Notes under the pieces: model-generated | What the model saw: the letters and a program-made list of their open reading frames with translations, nothing else | Database searches by the model: none | Told to the model about the DNA's origin: nothing | From: CALHVX01 sp964640725 | GTDB taxonomy: Bacteria; Pseudomonadota; Gammaproteobacteria; Pseudomonadales; Azotimanducaceae | Direction: 5' to 3' | Length of the DNA stretch: 46,712 bases | NCBI GenBank assembly: GCA_964640725.1 | Contig: CAZXIJ010000030.1 | Span: forward strand, 1 to 46,712 | Position numbers and translations under genes: made by a program | Shown here: piece by piece, positions 8,447-16,718 of the stretch | How positions within the stretch are numbered: the first letter of the stretch is position 1 | Layout: every line of letters begins with the position of its first letter

Positions 8447-9427
8447 ATGAAGCACAGAACCCTGATCCTCATCGCTGCGGCAATGCTGACAGCCAGCATT
8501 GCCGCGCAGGCGGAGCCCTATAAAGCGCCGCGCACCATGCACGGCGTGCCCGACCTGCAGGGGCTGTGGACCAACGCCACGATTACCGCGCTGCAGCGAC
8601 CGGATTATTTCGAGGACCTGGTCCTGACGCCGGCACAGGCGGCCCAGTGGGAAAAAGCCACCGGCGAGCAGTTCGATGCGATCGACGAGATCTCCGAAGA
8701 CGGCCTTGAGGCCGGCGGCAACGTGGGCGGCTACAACTCGTTCTGGATGGACCCGGGCACCCGTGCGCTGCGCGTGGGCGACGAGATCCGCAGCAGCATC
8801 ATTACCGAGCCCGCCAGCGGCCGGCTGCCCATGCGTCTGGGCGCTCGCGCCAAGCTCGGGCAATTCCTGATGCGCGTGCAGGGGGCTTTTGACGGGCCCG
8901 AGCAGCGCCCCCTGGGCGAGCGCTGCATCGTCGGTTTCGGCTCTACCGGTGGGCCGCCTATGCTGCCGGTGCTGTACAACAACAACTACCAGATCGTGCA
9001 GTCCAAAGACCACGTCATGATCCACGTCGAGATGAATCACGACGCGCGCATCATTCGCATGGGCGCCGAGCACCTGCCCGACGATGTGCGCCCGTGGCTG
9101 GGCGATTCTGTCGGCCGCTGGGAAGGGGATACGCTGGTGGTCGAAACCACCAACTTCAATCCTGGCCAGAGCTATCGTGCGGCCATCAAGCACCAGTTCT
9201 ACATGACCAAGGACGCGGTGGTAACGGAACGCTTTACCCGGGTCGCCGACAAGGAAATTTTTTACCGCTTTGAAGTGAACGATCCAGGCGCCTATACCGA
9301 GGTTTGGGCCGGGGAGCAGACGCTGCGCGCGACAGACGGCCCCATCTACGAGTACGCCTGCCACGAAGCCAACTACGCCATGCGCGGCATTCTGCGCGGC
9401 GCCCGGCTGCAGGAGCAGGACCCGTGA
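8447..9427 (+). CDS. Exported protein of unknown function (W-x-GDTLVV family)
   Basis: A 326-residue protein with a clear signal peptide (MKHRTLILIAAAMLTASIAAQA). It shares VPDLQGLWTN, GRWEGDTLVVETTNFN and VVTERFTRV with its upstream paralogue, but is longer and has a C-terminal EYACHEANYAMRGIL segment. An ATG at 8441 is also in frame, but GAGGG at 8436-8440 abuts it directly, while the ATG at 8447 has 6-nt spacing, so 8447 is preferred. Its stop overlaps the next start (GTGA). No enzyme family can be assigned. The conserved Trp-Gly-Asp block and ERFT block suggest a common beta-sheet scaffold in both paralogues. Confidence 0.8.
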   Translation: MKHRTLILIAAAMLTASIAAQAEPYKAPRTMHGVPDLQGLWTNATITALQRPDYFEDLVLTPAQAAQWEKATGEQFDAIDEISEDGLEAGGNVGGYNSFWMDPGTRALRVGDEIRSSIITEPASGRLPMRLGARAKLGQFLMRVQGAFDGPEQRPLGERCIVGFGSTGGPPMLPVLYNNNYQIVQSKDHVMIHVEMNHDARIIRMGAEHLPDDVRPWLGDSVGRWEGDTLVVETTNFNPGQSYRAAIKHQFYMTKDAVVTERFTRVADKEIFYRFEVNDPGAYTEVWAGEQTLRATDGPIYEYACHEANYAMRGILRGARLQEQDP

Positions 9428-10053
9428 GCGCGACGCGCTGGACCTGGCTCGCCTGCGCGCTGATCTACACCGCGTTTTTTAGCTGGTACACCTCTTTCGG
9501 CGGGCCTTTGACCGCCCAGGAAATTGACACCTACCTGGCGCAGTTCACGAGCGCGAACCCCAATGCGCCGCCGGAGGCCATTGAGCGCGTGCGCCGCTTT
9601 ATGGTCGAAGACACCGGTGATGACTTCGCCATGCTGAACGTGATCGACATGTACGACACGCCGCAACAGATCGACGGCGTGGCGCCCGGCGACACCAGCG
9701 CCCAGGTGCTCGATCAGTACATGGCCTATATGTGGCCCGCCCTGCTGTCCCGGGCATCGCATCCGGTGATGGTCGGCAGCGCCGCGAACACTGCCATGGA
9801 TCTGATGAACGCTCCGGGCATGGAACGATGGGATCGGGGTGCGCTCATGCGCTACCGCAGCCGTCGGGACCTGATGAACATCTCCAGCAACCCGGCGTTC
9901 CAGGGGTCGCACGACTTCAAGATCGCCGCCATGCAAAAAACCATCGCCTTTCCGCTGGACCCCTGGTTTCAGCTGGGGGACCCGAGGCTGGTGTTGGCTC
10001 TGGTGCTGGCATTGATCGGCAGCCTGCTGAGCTGGCGGTTCGCCAGGGGCTAG
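9424..10053 (+). CDS. Membrane-anchored protein of unknown function
   Basis: A 209-residue protein that starts with GTG overlapping the previous stop (GTGA). One hydrophobic helix lies at each end (residues 6-22 and about 186-203), with a soluble segment between them. The soluble part contains SNPAFQGSHDFKIAAMQKTIAFP. No recognised domain. The overlap implies translational coupling to the exported protein upstream, making a four-gene unit 7161-10053. Both termini are probably cytoplasmic, with the loop in the periplasm. The calculated frame extends upstream to 9304, but that part overlaps the previous gene and has no start with a ribosome-binding site. Confidence 0.7.
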   Translation: MSATRWTWLACALIYTAFFSWYTSFGGPLTAQEIDTYLAQFTSANPNAPPEAIERVRRFMVEDTGDDFAMLNVIDMYDTPQQIDGVAPGDTSAQVLDQYMAYMWPALLSRASHPVMVGSAANTAMDLMNAPGMERWDRGALMRYRSRRDLMNISSNPAFQGSHDFKIAAMQKTIAFPLDPWFQLGDPRLVLALVLALIGSLLSWRFARG

Positions 10054-10087
10054 CCAATGGCGAGCCTGCGGTTGCCGCGCAGTGCCG

Positions 10088-11254
10088 CTAGTACGACTTC
10101 GGCAACCCCAGTACATGCTGGCTCACAAAGTTCTGCACCATCTCCTGGGAGATCGGCGCGATCTTCATCAGCCGCGCTTCGCGCCAGTAGCGCTCGACGT
10201 GGTATTCCTTGGCGTAGCCAAAGCCACCATGGGTCTGCATGGCACGATCTGCCGTAAAGAACGCGGCGTCGGCGGCAAGCCACTTGGCCATGTTGGCTTC
10301 GGCACCGCAGGCTTGCCCGTTGTCGATCATCCAGCTCGCCTTACGAATCATCAGCTCCGCCGCGTCCAGGCGCATGCGCGCCTCAGCGAGCGGAAAAGCG
10401 ATGCCCTGGTTCTGGCCGATGGGTCGATCGAACACCACGCGCTCGTTGGCGTAGTTCACCGCGCGACGTAAGGCCGCCCGCCCGATCCCGAGCGCCTCGG
10501 ACGCAATGAGTATCCGCTCGGCGTTCAGGCCATCGAGTATGTAGCGAAAGCCCTGGCCTTCTTCGCCGACACGATCGGTCAAGGCCACGGGCAGGTTGTC
10601 GTAGACCACCTCGCAGGTCGCCACCGCGTTGCGGCCGACTTTGCTGATGGGCGAGATGGCGACTTCCGGACGCTGCAGCTCCGCCAGCAACAGGGTCAAA
10701 CCCTCGGTGCGCCGCGCGACCTTGTCCTTGGGCGTGGTGCGCACCAGCAACAGCACCCGCTGGGACTCCAGCGCTTTCGTGGTCCAGACCTTGCGGCCTT
10801 TGACGATGTAGTGGTCACCGTCCAGGGTAGCGCTGGTCGTGATGGACGTCGTGTCCGTACCGGCATCAGGCTCCGTAACGCCAAAGGCAACGTGCAGCGC
10901 GCCGCTGGCCACCGGCGGCAGATAGGTCTGCTTCATGGCCTCAGAGCCGTACTTCACCACCGGGTGCATGCCGAACATCGACAGGTGCAGGGGCGTTGCG
11001 CCGTTCATGGCAGCACCGCTGGCTGCGACTTCTTCCAGCACCAGGCTGGCCTCGGTGATTCCCTGGCCACTACCGCCGTAGGCTTCCGGTATCGCAATGC
11101 CGATCCAGCCCGCCTCGGCCATGGCGTTGTAAAAATCCCAGGGGAACTCGTGGTCGGCGTCTTTCTGCGCCCAGTACTCGTCGGGGTAGGACTCACACAG
11201 CTTGGCGATGGCCGCCTTGATCTGGTGCTGCTCGCTGGTGAGCTCAAAATCCAT
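10088..11254 (-). CDS. Acyl-CoA dehydrogenase
   Basis: A 388-residue flavoprotein of the acyl-CoA dehydrogenase family, full length. The N-terminal helical domain begins MDFELTSEQHQIKAAIAKLC. The middle beta domain has FGVTEPDAGTDTTSI and HYIVKGRKVWTTKAL. The C-terminal domain has RPIGQNQGIAFPLA and the FAD/substrate signature QTHGGFGYAKEYHVERYWR. These enzymes oxidise acyl-CoA to trans-2-enoyl-CoA and pass electrons to ETF. The start is backed by GGAGG 7 nt upstream. It is convergent with the 9424 gene and 42 nt from the end of the TetR gene, which reads in the same direction and could be co-transcribed with it. The chain-length preference cannot be read from the sequence. Confidence 0.94.
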   Translation of the reverse strand: MDFELTSEQHQIKAAIAKLCESYPDEYWAQKDADHEFPWDFYNAMAEAGWIGIAIPEAYGGSGQGITEASLVLEEVAASGAAMNGATPLHLSMFGMHPVVKYGSEAMKQTYLPPVASGALHVAFGVTEPDAGTDTTSITTSATLDGDHYIVKGRKVWTTKALESQRVLLLVRTTPKDKVARRTEGLTLLLAELQRPEVAISPISKVGRNAVATCEVVYDNLPVALTDRVGEEGQGFRYILDGLNAERILIASEALGIGRAALRRAVNYANERVVFDRPIGQNQGIAFPLAEARMRLDAAELMIRKASWMIDNGQACGAEANMAKWLAADAAFFTADRAMQTHGGFGYAKEYHVERYWREARLMKIAPISQEMVQNFVSQHVLGLPKSY

Positions 11255-11296
11255 GGCGCAGCCTCCTGGGCAATCGGTTTACTGCGAGGGCCGGCA

Positions 11297-11938
11297 TCAC
11301 CGCGACTCGGCGAGCGCGCGGTCCCTGATCGGCACGACCAGTTCGATCACGCCAGCGATCAGTTCTTCGCGATCCAGATCTTTGGCCCGACTCATGACGC
11401 GGGCAGTCTGCAGCAGGCCAGCAACGCCAAAGGGCACCGAGAAGGTATACAGCGCCAGAAGGTTGGGGTCGACCTCGGGATGCCGCCCATCGGCCTGCGT
11501 CTCGACCACCACGTCATAGATCAGCTGCTCGTACTCCTGCTGCGCCTGTCCCAGCGCGCCATCGGCATAGCGGGCAACGTCCGGATGCTGCAGCGCTGCG
11601 AACTGGGCGGGGTTGGCCAGCGCCCAACGCAGATAACCGCGACCCATGGCATTGAGCCTGACATGGGGGTCACCGCTCGCGGTTTGCTCCGCGGCGCTCA
11701 ATACCGCGCTCCGCGCCGCGTACCAGGCGTCGGTTGCGAGTGTCGCGAGCAGCTCCGCCTTGTTCCGAAAGTGGCGGTTGGGCGCGCCATGACTGACCCC
11801 CAGGTCTCGGGCGATGGCCCGCAGGGACAGCGCCTCAATGCCCTGTTCGCCAACAATCTCGGCAGCGCGCGCCAGCACGGCCTCACGCAGGTCGCCGTGG
11901 TGATAGGGCTTGGGTTCAAGGGCGGGCACGGTGGGCAT
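11297..11938 (-). CDS. TetR-family transcriptional regulator
   Basis: A 213-residue repressor-type protein. The N-terminal helix-turn-helix is typical of TetR: ALSLRAIARDLGVSHGAPNRHF followed by RNKAELLATLATDAWY. The C-terminal ligand domain resembles the WHG/TetR_C_33 type. The ATG at 11938 is preferred. The open frame continues to a TTG at 12000, but that start would lie inside the inverted repeats of the intergenic region. It is divergent from the small membrane protein and desaturase genes, and same-strand with the acyl-CoA dehydrogenase. Lipid- or acyl-CoA-responsive control of both is a reasonable inference. Inverted repeats at 11959-12007 are likely operators. Confidence 0.88.
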   Translation of the reverse strand: MPTVPALEPKPYHHGDLREAVLARAAEIVGEQGIEALSLRAIARDLGVSHGAPNRHFRNKAELLATLATDAWYAARSAVLSAAEQTASGDPHVRLNAMGRGYLRWALANPAQFAALQHPDVARYADGALGQAQQEYEQLIYDVVVETQADGRHPEVDPNLLALYTFSVPFGVAGLLQTARVMSRAKDLDREELIAGVIELVVPIRDRALAESR

Positions 11939-11958
11939 CTGCTCGATGTTGACAGCGT

Positions 11959-12007
11959 CTACATTGGCAGTTACTCTGTGCGATGTCAATGTAGCCAATG
12001 TCTACAT
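11959..12007. promoter_or_regulatory. Paired inverted repeats in the TetR/desaturase divergent promoter region
   Basis: CTACATTG at 11959-11966 is the exact reverse complement of CAATGTAG at 11987-11994. The latter half-site also pairs with CTACAT at 12002-12007 as ATGTAG-N7-CTACAT. Three related half-sites lie within 49 bp between the TetR gene (start 11938) and the membrane protein gene (start 12025), a position suited to autoregulation and control of the desaturase operon. TetR operators are usually palindromes of 15-25 bp, so the 19-bp element at 11989-12007 is the better candidate. Binding is inferred from position and symmetry only. Confidence 0.55.
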
Positions 12008-12024
12008 ATCCACGGAGGCCGCCG

Positions 12025-12216
12025 ATGCAAAAACTGATCAAGGGCTATTTCTCGCCCCTGCTATTCGGCCTCGCGTTCCTGACACCGCTCATCGCGCAGA
12101 GCCTGACCGCGCTGGGCATCAGTACCGGCACCCCGGCCCTGATCACAGGCCTCGCCATCGGCGGTGGCCTGGGGCTGATGGCGCAGCTGCGCGGGAGCTG
12201 GCTATGGGTGAAGTAA
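12025..12216 (+). CDS. Small two-helix membrane protein
   Basis: A 63-residue protein (MQKLIKGYFSPLLFGLAFLTP...) with two hydrophobic segments (residues 9-27 and 35-53) separated by GISTGTPAL. The ATG at 12025 has CGGAGG about 8 nt upstream; an earlier in-frame ATG at 11998 lies within the operator region and is less likely. The gene overlaps the desaturase start at 12204 by 13 nt, which indicates co-translation. It may be an accessory subunit of the membrane-bound desaturase, but this is inferred only from the overlap. Confidence 0.65.
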   Translation: MQKLIKGYFSPLLFGLAFLTPLIAQSLTALGISTGTPALITGLAIGGGLGLMAQLRGSWLWVK

Positions 12217-13121
12217 CCGCCATCAACGACCTGGCGCCGGAAGACATCGACCTGGCGACCATCGATCTGGATACCCTGACCGACAGCGAGCTGGGCGTGC
12301 TTGAACGCAAAGTGGCCAGCCGCTATCTGGACATCGTGCCCTGGGGCGCCATTGTCTGGGCCTTTACCAACCTCGCGGTGTGGCTGGCGCTGTGGCCGCT
12401 GGTGTTCGCCGACCTGTTGCCGCTGTGGCTGGCGTTTCCCATTGCCACGCTCAACTGCGCGCTCGCCTACCTGCCGTCCCACGAAGCGCAACACAGCATC
12501 ATCGGCGCGCGCGGGCGACCGCTGCGCTGGCTGAATGAGCTGGTGGGGCACCTGTCGACGATTCCGCTGGTGCAGCCCTACCGGGTGCTCAAACACACGC
12601 ACATGCAACACCACGCGCACGCCAACGACGAGCAGCTGGATCCGGACTACGGCGTGCACGCGAAGGACTCGCTGGATTTCCTGAAGCGCAGCGTTTTGGG
12701 GCGGCAGCCCGAAGGCAAGCACGGTAACGCCTACTTCGAAACCATGCAGCGCGTAGGCAAGGCGCACATGATCGGCGACGCGATCGCCTTCAACGCGGTC
12801 TATCTAACCGTGCTGTTCGTCTGCGCCTGGACCGGCCACGCCATCGAGGCGGCGCTGCTTTGGTGGCTACCCAGGCACCTGGCCCTGACTTATATTCAGT
12901 ACTATCTGTCCTGGGCACCGCATCATCCAGGGCACGAGCAGGGCCGCTATCGCGATACGCGCGGCTTCAAGAGCAAAGCGGGAAATCTTGCTTCCATGGG
13001 CATGCAGTACCACATTATTCATCACCTGTATCCGCGGATACCGCTGATGAAGACGGGCGATGCATACTTTGCGCTCAAGCCGATTCTGCAGAAAAGGGGC
13101 TGCGATCTGGGTACGCTGTAG
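12204..13121 (+). CDS. Membrane fatty-acid desaturase/hydroxylase family protein
   Basis: A 305-residue integral membrane di-iron enzyme. The three histidine boxes are visible: H93-EAQ-H97, H131-T-H133-MQ-H136-H137 and H270-II-H273-H274-LYP. Hydrophobic spans lie near 45-90 and 195-235. Members of this superfamily introduce double bonds or hydroxyls into acyl chains, sterols or carotenoids using O2 and an electron donor. The spacing fits fatty-acid desaturases and the beta-carotene hydroxylase branch equally well. The ATG at 12204 lies within the end of the small membrane gene; the longer frame from 11910 runs through the operator and is not used. The next gene encodes a molybdopterin-binding domain, a possible redox partner. 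The TetR regulator is divergent. Confidence 0.88.
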   Translation: MGEVTAINDLAPEDIDLATIDLDTLTDSELGVLERKVASRYLDIVPWGAIVWAFTNLAVWLALWPLVFADLLPLWLAFPIATLNCALAYLPSHEAQHSIIGARGRPLRWLNELVGHLSTIPLVQPYRVLKHTHMQHHAHANDEQLDPDYGVHAKDSLDFLKRSVLGRQPEGKHGNAYFETMQRVGKAHMIGDAIAFNAVYLTVLFVCAWTGHAIEAALLWWLPRHLALTYIQYYLSWAPHHPGHEQGRYRDTRGFKSKAGNLASMGMQYHIIHHLYPRIPLMKTGDAYFALKPILQKRGCDLGTL

Positions 13122-13149
13122 ACGGAGCCCCCCGGAAACGGAGACAGCG

Positions 13150-13809
13150 TTGAACGAGACAATCCTGCCCAAAGGCCAACGGTGGCTGGATACGTTTCCC
13201 CGCTTTGGGCAGACGCAGTTCGCCGATCGGCGACCCGCAGAGGGGTTGCCAATCGAGCTGACTCTGGAAATCGAAGGCCAGAGCGCAAGGACACTCGACA
13301 GCACCGATCTCGACTCGCTCCCGCGCGAACAGCTGACCGCTGACTTCCACTGCGTCACCACCTGGTCACACCCACAGCTGCGCTGGGAAGGGGTCGCCTT
13401 TGCGGACTTCTACGAAGCCCACGTGGAGTCTGCGTTGGCCAACAGCGCAGCAGAGTTCGTGATCTTCAAAGGGCTCGATGGTTTTCGCTGCTATCTGCCC
13501 CTGGCGCAGGCGCTGGACAGCGAGATCCTCTTGGCCGACGCCCTGAACGGCAAAGACCTGACGACGGAGCACGGCGCGCCCCTGCGGGTGGTGGTCCCCG
13601 CCTGTTACGGCTACAAGCAAGCGAAACACCTGTGCGGTATCACTTTCGCAAGCAGCCTGGAAGGCTATCGCCCGGCGGGGCTCGACTTTATGGAACACCC
13701 CACTGCCCGCGTGGCCCTGGAAGAGCGTGGCAAGATCTTTCCCGGCGTGATGCTGCGCTACCTGTATCGGCCCCTGGTGGCGTCGACGATTCGGCGCTTC
13801 AAGCGTTAG
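13150..13809 (+). CDS. Sulfite-oxidase/MsrP-type molybdopterin-binding domain protein
   Basis: A 219-residue protein carrying the oxidoreductase molybdopterin-binding fold (PF00174-like). FHCVTTWS holds the likely Mo-ligand Cys68, RWEGVAFADFYE follows, and the C-terminal half has NGKDLTTEHGAPLRVVVP and GYKQAKHLCGI, which match the conserved EHG-x-PLR-x-VVP and K-x-x-K block. There is no signal peptide and no dimerisation domain, so it is a cytoplasmic stand-alone Moco domain. The start is TTG at 13150, supported by GGAG at 13140-13143 with 6-nt spacing; the longer frame from 13060 lies inside the desaturase gene. It is 28 nt downstream of the desaturase and probably co-transcribed. Its electron partner is unknown. 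Confidence 0.85.
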   Translation: MNETILPKGQRWLDTFPRFGQTQFADRRPAEGLPIELTLEIEGQSARTLDSTDLDSLPREQLTADFHCVTTWSHPQLRWEGVAFADFYEAHVESALANSAAEFVIFKGLDGFRCYLPLAQALDSEILLADALNGKDLTTEHGAPLRVVVPACYGYKQAKHLCGITFASSLEGYRPAGLDFMEHPTARVALEERGKIFPGVMLRYLYRPLVASTIRRFKR

Positions 13810-15377
13810 ACCTCGAACCCCACCTCGGCGAAGCATTTCGTGAGCCGGGCCCGCAGCGAATCGTGTGCGGGAATCGAGCGGAAAAACTTGTCGACCCGAA
13901 AGTCGCTATCGCGCTGCGTCACCTTCTGCGCCCAGCGCTGTGCCCGGTCTCGATCCCCAGCGGCGGCTATCGTCGCGGCAGCAATCGCATCAATCAGATG
14001 GTGTGCCCGGGGCGCGTTGGCGGCACGCTCGCCCCAGTACGCCGCCGCGTCGACCTCGTCGTTCGCCAGGTGCCCCATGGCGCGCACGGCATGAAACGCG
14101 TACTGCAGCGGATCGATGGGGCTGAGGTTCAGGGCACGGTCCGATAGCGTGTGAGTATCTTCGGTCGCGCCGGAGCTGATGCCCACCAAAGCCTGGTTGT
14201 AGTACGCGAGGGCATTGTTCGGGCTCAGGCTCGCACAGCGCTCAAACCAGGGATTGGACTGTTCCCAGTCCCCCAGCAGGTACTTCGCGCGGCCGACGCC
14301 AAGGTTCACGACCGGATCCAGGGGGTCCAGCTCAAAGGCTTGCTCGGCGCTCTGCAGTGCCAATCGCTCGTACTTCTTAAGGTCTCGGTCATAGCCCACA
14401 AAAGCGGTCTGAAAGTGGGCGAAGGACAATCCCGCGTGGGCCAGGGCAAAGTTCGGATCCTGTTTGATGGCTCGCTCGAACAGCTGCTGCCCAATCGCGT
14501 TGTCATGCCCATTAAACCGATTGACGTGCCGTAGCCCTCGAAAGTACAGGGTCCAGGCATTCAGGTCTTCCGTTGCGATCTGATCGCCGATGCTCGCTTC
14601 TTCGGCTTGAATACGCTGCTCGATGGCATTTGCAATACGCGTGGTCAGGTGCGATCTGATTTCAATCAGCTCTTCCAGCCGAGCCTCGATACTGTCTGCC
14701 CATACCACGGTGTTGCTGAGGGCATTGGTGAGCTCGATGACGATGTTCGCCTTACCGCCAAAGAGCGCCAGCGTGCCGCAGAGCACGTAGTCGGCACCGA
14801 GCAGACGGGAAATCTGCGCCACGTTCTGATCGTCGCTGCGCAGCTGAAAGGTCGAAGCCCCGGAAATCACCCGGAGCCAGTGCAGGCGCGAGAGATCGGC
14901 AATCACTTCGTGCGCGATCGCATCCGCAAGCGGCTCATAGCGGGTATCGAGACTGACCAGGCGCAGCGGTACGACGGCAATTGTTGGCCGATCCCGCGCC
15001 GCCGGTGACGGCTTGCTGCTTTCCGGAGCCGGTGCTGGCGACGATTCGAGAAACTGCGCCGCTGCGCCGGTACGCGACACCGCCCCAATAAAGCGGAAGC
15101 CCCGCCCGCGCACGGTCTTGATCAGTCGCTGCGCCGAGCCGCTATCCGCCAGCGCCTGCCGCGCGGTGCGGATGCGGCTGTTGACCGCCGCTTCGGACAC
15201 GACCCGGCCGCCCCAGATCCGCTCGTTGAGCTCGTCTTTGGTGACCACCCGCTCGGCGTTGGCGACGAGCAGTTCCAGTAGGGCAAAGACCTGGGGTTCC
15301 AGGGCAATCGGGGTGTCGGACTGCTTCAGCTCCTGAGTGACCGTGTCCAGCTCAAAGGTTTCAAAGCCATATCTCAA
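13806..15377 (-). CDS. CadC/ToxR-like winged-helix regulator with TolB-like and TPR domains
   Basis: A 523-residue protein with three parts. Residues 1-100 form an OmpR-type winged helix (VTKDELNERIWGGRVVSEAAVNSRI, then LIKTVRGRGFRFIG). Residues of about 125-290 resemble the TolB/FlgO-like N-terminal fold (TIAVVPLRLVSL, LLGADYVLCGTL). From about 300 on there are tetratricopeptide repeats (ALAHAGLSFAHFQTAF, NALAYYNQALVGISS). No transmembrane helix is evident, so unlike CadC it is probably soluble. Such proteins are one-component regulators common in marine gammaproteobacteria. The start is a TTG at 15377 with GGACGGG upstream; a weaker call than an ATG. Its 3' end overlaps the convergent molybdopterin gene by 4 nt. 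Target genes are unknown; the divergent globin fusion at 15660 is a candidate. Confidence 0.85.
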   Translation of the reverse strand: MRYGFETFELDTVTQELKQSDTPIALEPQVFALLELLVANAERVVTKDELNERIWGGRVVSEAAVNSRIRTARQALADSGSAQRLIKTVRGRGFRFIGAVSRTGAAAQFLESSPAPAPESSKPSPAARDRPTIAVVPLRLVSLDTRYEPLADAIAHEVIADLSRLHWLRVISGASTFQLRSDDQNVAQISRLLGADYVLCGTLALFGGKANIVIELTNALSNTVVWADSIEARLEELIEIRSHLTTRIANAIEQRIQAEEASIGDQIATEDLNAWTLYFRGLRHVNRFNGHDNAIGQQLFERAIKQDPNFALAHAGLSFAHFQTAFVGYDRDLKKYERLALQSAEQAFELDPLDPVVNLGVGRAKYLLGDWEQSNPWFERCASLSPNNALAYYNQALVGISSGATEDTHTLSDRALNLSPIDPLQYAFHAVRAMGHLANDEVDAAAYWGERAANAPRAHHLIDAIAAATIAAAGDRDRAQRWAQKVTQRDSDFRVDKFFRSIPAHDSLRARLTKCFAEVGFEV

Positions 15378-15659
15378 CAGCAGGCCCGTCCGAATTTCAT
15401 CTGCAGGAATTATGCAGCAAATCTACAGGAAATCATGACTTCGCCTACAAGCTCGGCATGGCGCCCGCCGGCAGACTGCTCCCATCACCGCACTTTCGGA
15501 GCGCTCATGACCACATCATTCAAATCCGCCGAACGACGGGCTGATAGTCAAATTCAGCCAACGGCCCGCGCAGCGGCGCAACCCTGGGCTGCCGGCAACG
15601 GCATCCCCTCCCTTGCTGCCGCTCGACGCTTTGCCCACGTGACCTGCTGAGGCTTCGTC

Positions 15660-16718
15660 ATGACTTATTTCCGCAATTCCAAATCCGATTCCATTGAGCT
15701 GCTGGCGCTGTGTTTCCTGGCCATCGGCACGGTCATGTACAGCTTCGGGCTCGCCGTGGATCTGCGCTCAGCAGGCGAGATCGTGCGCGTTTTCATCGAC
15801 GAGTGGTCTTCCGGATTCGTGGTGGACGGCATGCTGCTGTTCGTCATGAACCGGCTCATCAAGAGCAACGATCGCAAGAACGTGCTGGCGCAGATCGGCA
15901 GCTACAGCAACGATTTCGCCCTCGACGCGCTGCGCCGCGCCCGGCAGGAGGGCTGGCTGAATGACGGCACGCTGCGTGGACGCAGCTTCTCGAAAGCGAA
16001 GCTCGCCCAGGCGGACCTCAGCGGCGCTGTCCTGGCCCAGGCCGATTTTCGCTACACAGATCTTTCCCGGGCAAGCCTGACGCACAGCGACCTGCAGGGG
16101 GCAGACCTGACCGGCGCGAACCTGACGGACGCAGATCTGCGCTGGGCCAACCTGTCGAATGCCACGCTGGACTGGGCGCAGATGACCAGTGCACAGGTTG
16201 AGGGCGCGAACCTGCGGGGCGCGAGCGTCGCCCATGCAACGATCGATCGCGATTGCTCGGAGCTCGCCAACTTGCAGGCTCCGAACACCTGCCGGCAGCT
16301 GAGCGCCGAGCAGATCGACATCCTGCGCACCACCCTGGCCCAGATCGAAGCCGCGCAGCCCAACGTGATCGATCAGTTCTACGAGCACCTGTTCGATGAG
16401 CGCCCGGAACTGCGAGCCATGTTCTCCAGCTCGCAGTCGCGCCAGAGCCGCAAGCTGCTGCAGAGCCTGAAGATCATTGTCGACAGCATGGACACGCCGG
16501 AGCGCAGCATCGAGTTGCTGGAACAACTCGGCATCCGCCACGCAGGCTATGGCGTCGAGCAGAAGCACTACGAGCTTGCTGGGCGCGTGCTGCTGCGCAC
16601 GCTGGCGAGCTTCTTCGGCGACCAGTTCACGCCAAAGGTTCAGGAATCCTGGCGGTCGGCGTTCTCGCTGATCACCACGGTCATGGTTCACGCGTCAGCA
16701 GACGCGCGAGCCGTGTAA
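15660..16718 (+). CDS. Membrane-anchored pentapeptide-repeat/globin fusion protein
   Basis: A 352-residue protein of unusual architecture. Two hydrophobic segments (about 12-33 and 47-66) are followed by a linker, about 18 pentapeptide repeats at residues 106-195 (ADLSG, ADLTG, ANLTD, ADLRW), and a bacterial single-domain globin at about 214-345. The globin aligns by eye with Vitreoscilla-type haemoglobin: FYEHLFDERPELRAMF, then IRHAGYGVEQKHYELAG with the proximal haem ligand His294, then SWRSAFSLI. There is no FAD/NAD reductase domain. A haem-based O2 or NO sensor or scavenger held at the membrane, with the repeat helix as spacer or interaction surface, is plausible but inferred. The ATG at 15660 is preceded by GAGG-like sequence. 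It is divergent from the wHTH-TPR regulator. Confidence 0.85.
   Translation: MTYFRNSKSDSIELLALCFLAIGTVMYSFGLAVDLRSAGEIVRVFIDEWSSGFVVDGMLLFVMNRLIKSNDRKNVLAQIGSYSNDFALDALRRARQEGWLNDGTLRGRSFSKAKLAQADLSGAVLAQADFRYTDLSRASLTHSDLQGADLTGANLTDADLRWANLSNATLDWAQMTSAQVEGANLRGASVAHATIDRDCSELANLQAPNTCRQLSAEQIDILRTTLAQIEAAQPNVIDQFYEHLFDERPELRAMFSSSQSRQSRKLLQSLKIIVDSMDTPERSIELLEQLGIRHAGYGVEQKHYELAGRVLLRTLASFFGDQFTPKVQESWRSAFSLITTVMVHASADARAV

Noticed and set aside
7463..9364. Minus-strand 633-codon open frame
   Set aside because: Antisense to the exported paralogue genes, which have signal peptides, shared motifs and coupled starts; the frame itself shows no domain.
15435..15650. Plus-strand 71-codon ORF before the globin fusion
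   Set aside because: No ribosome-binding site, no motif and low-complexity composition; it lies in the divergent promoter gap and is probably non-coding.
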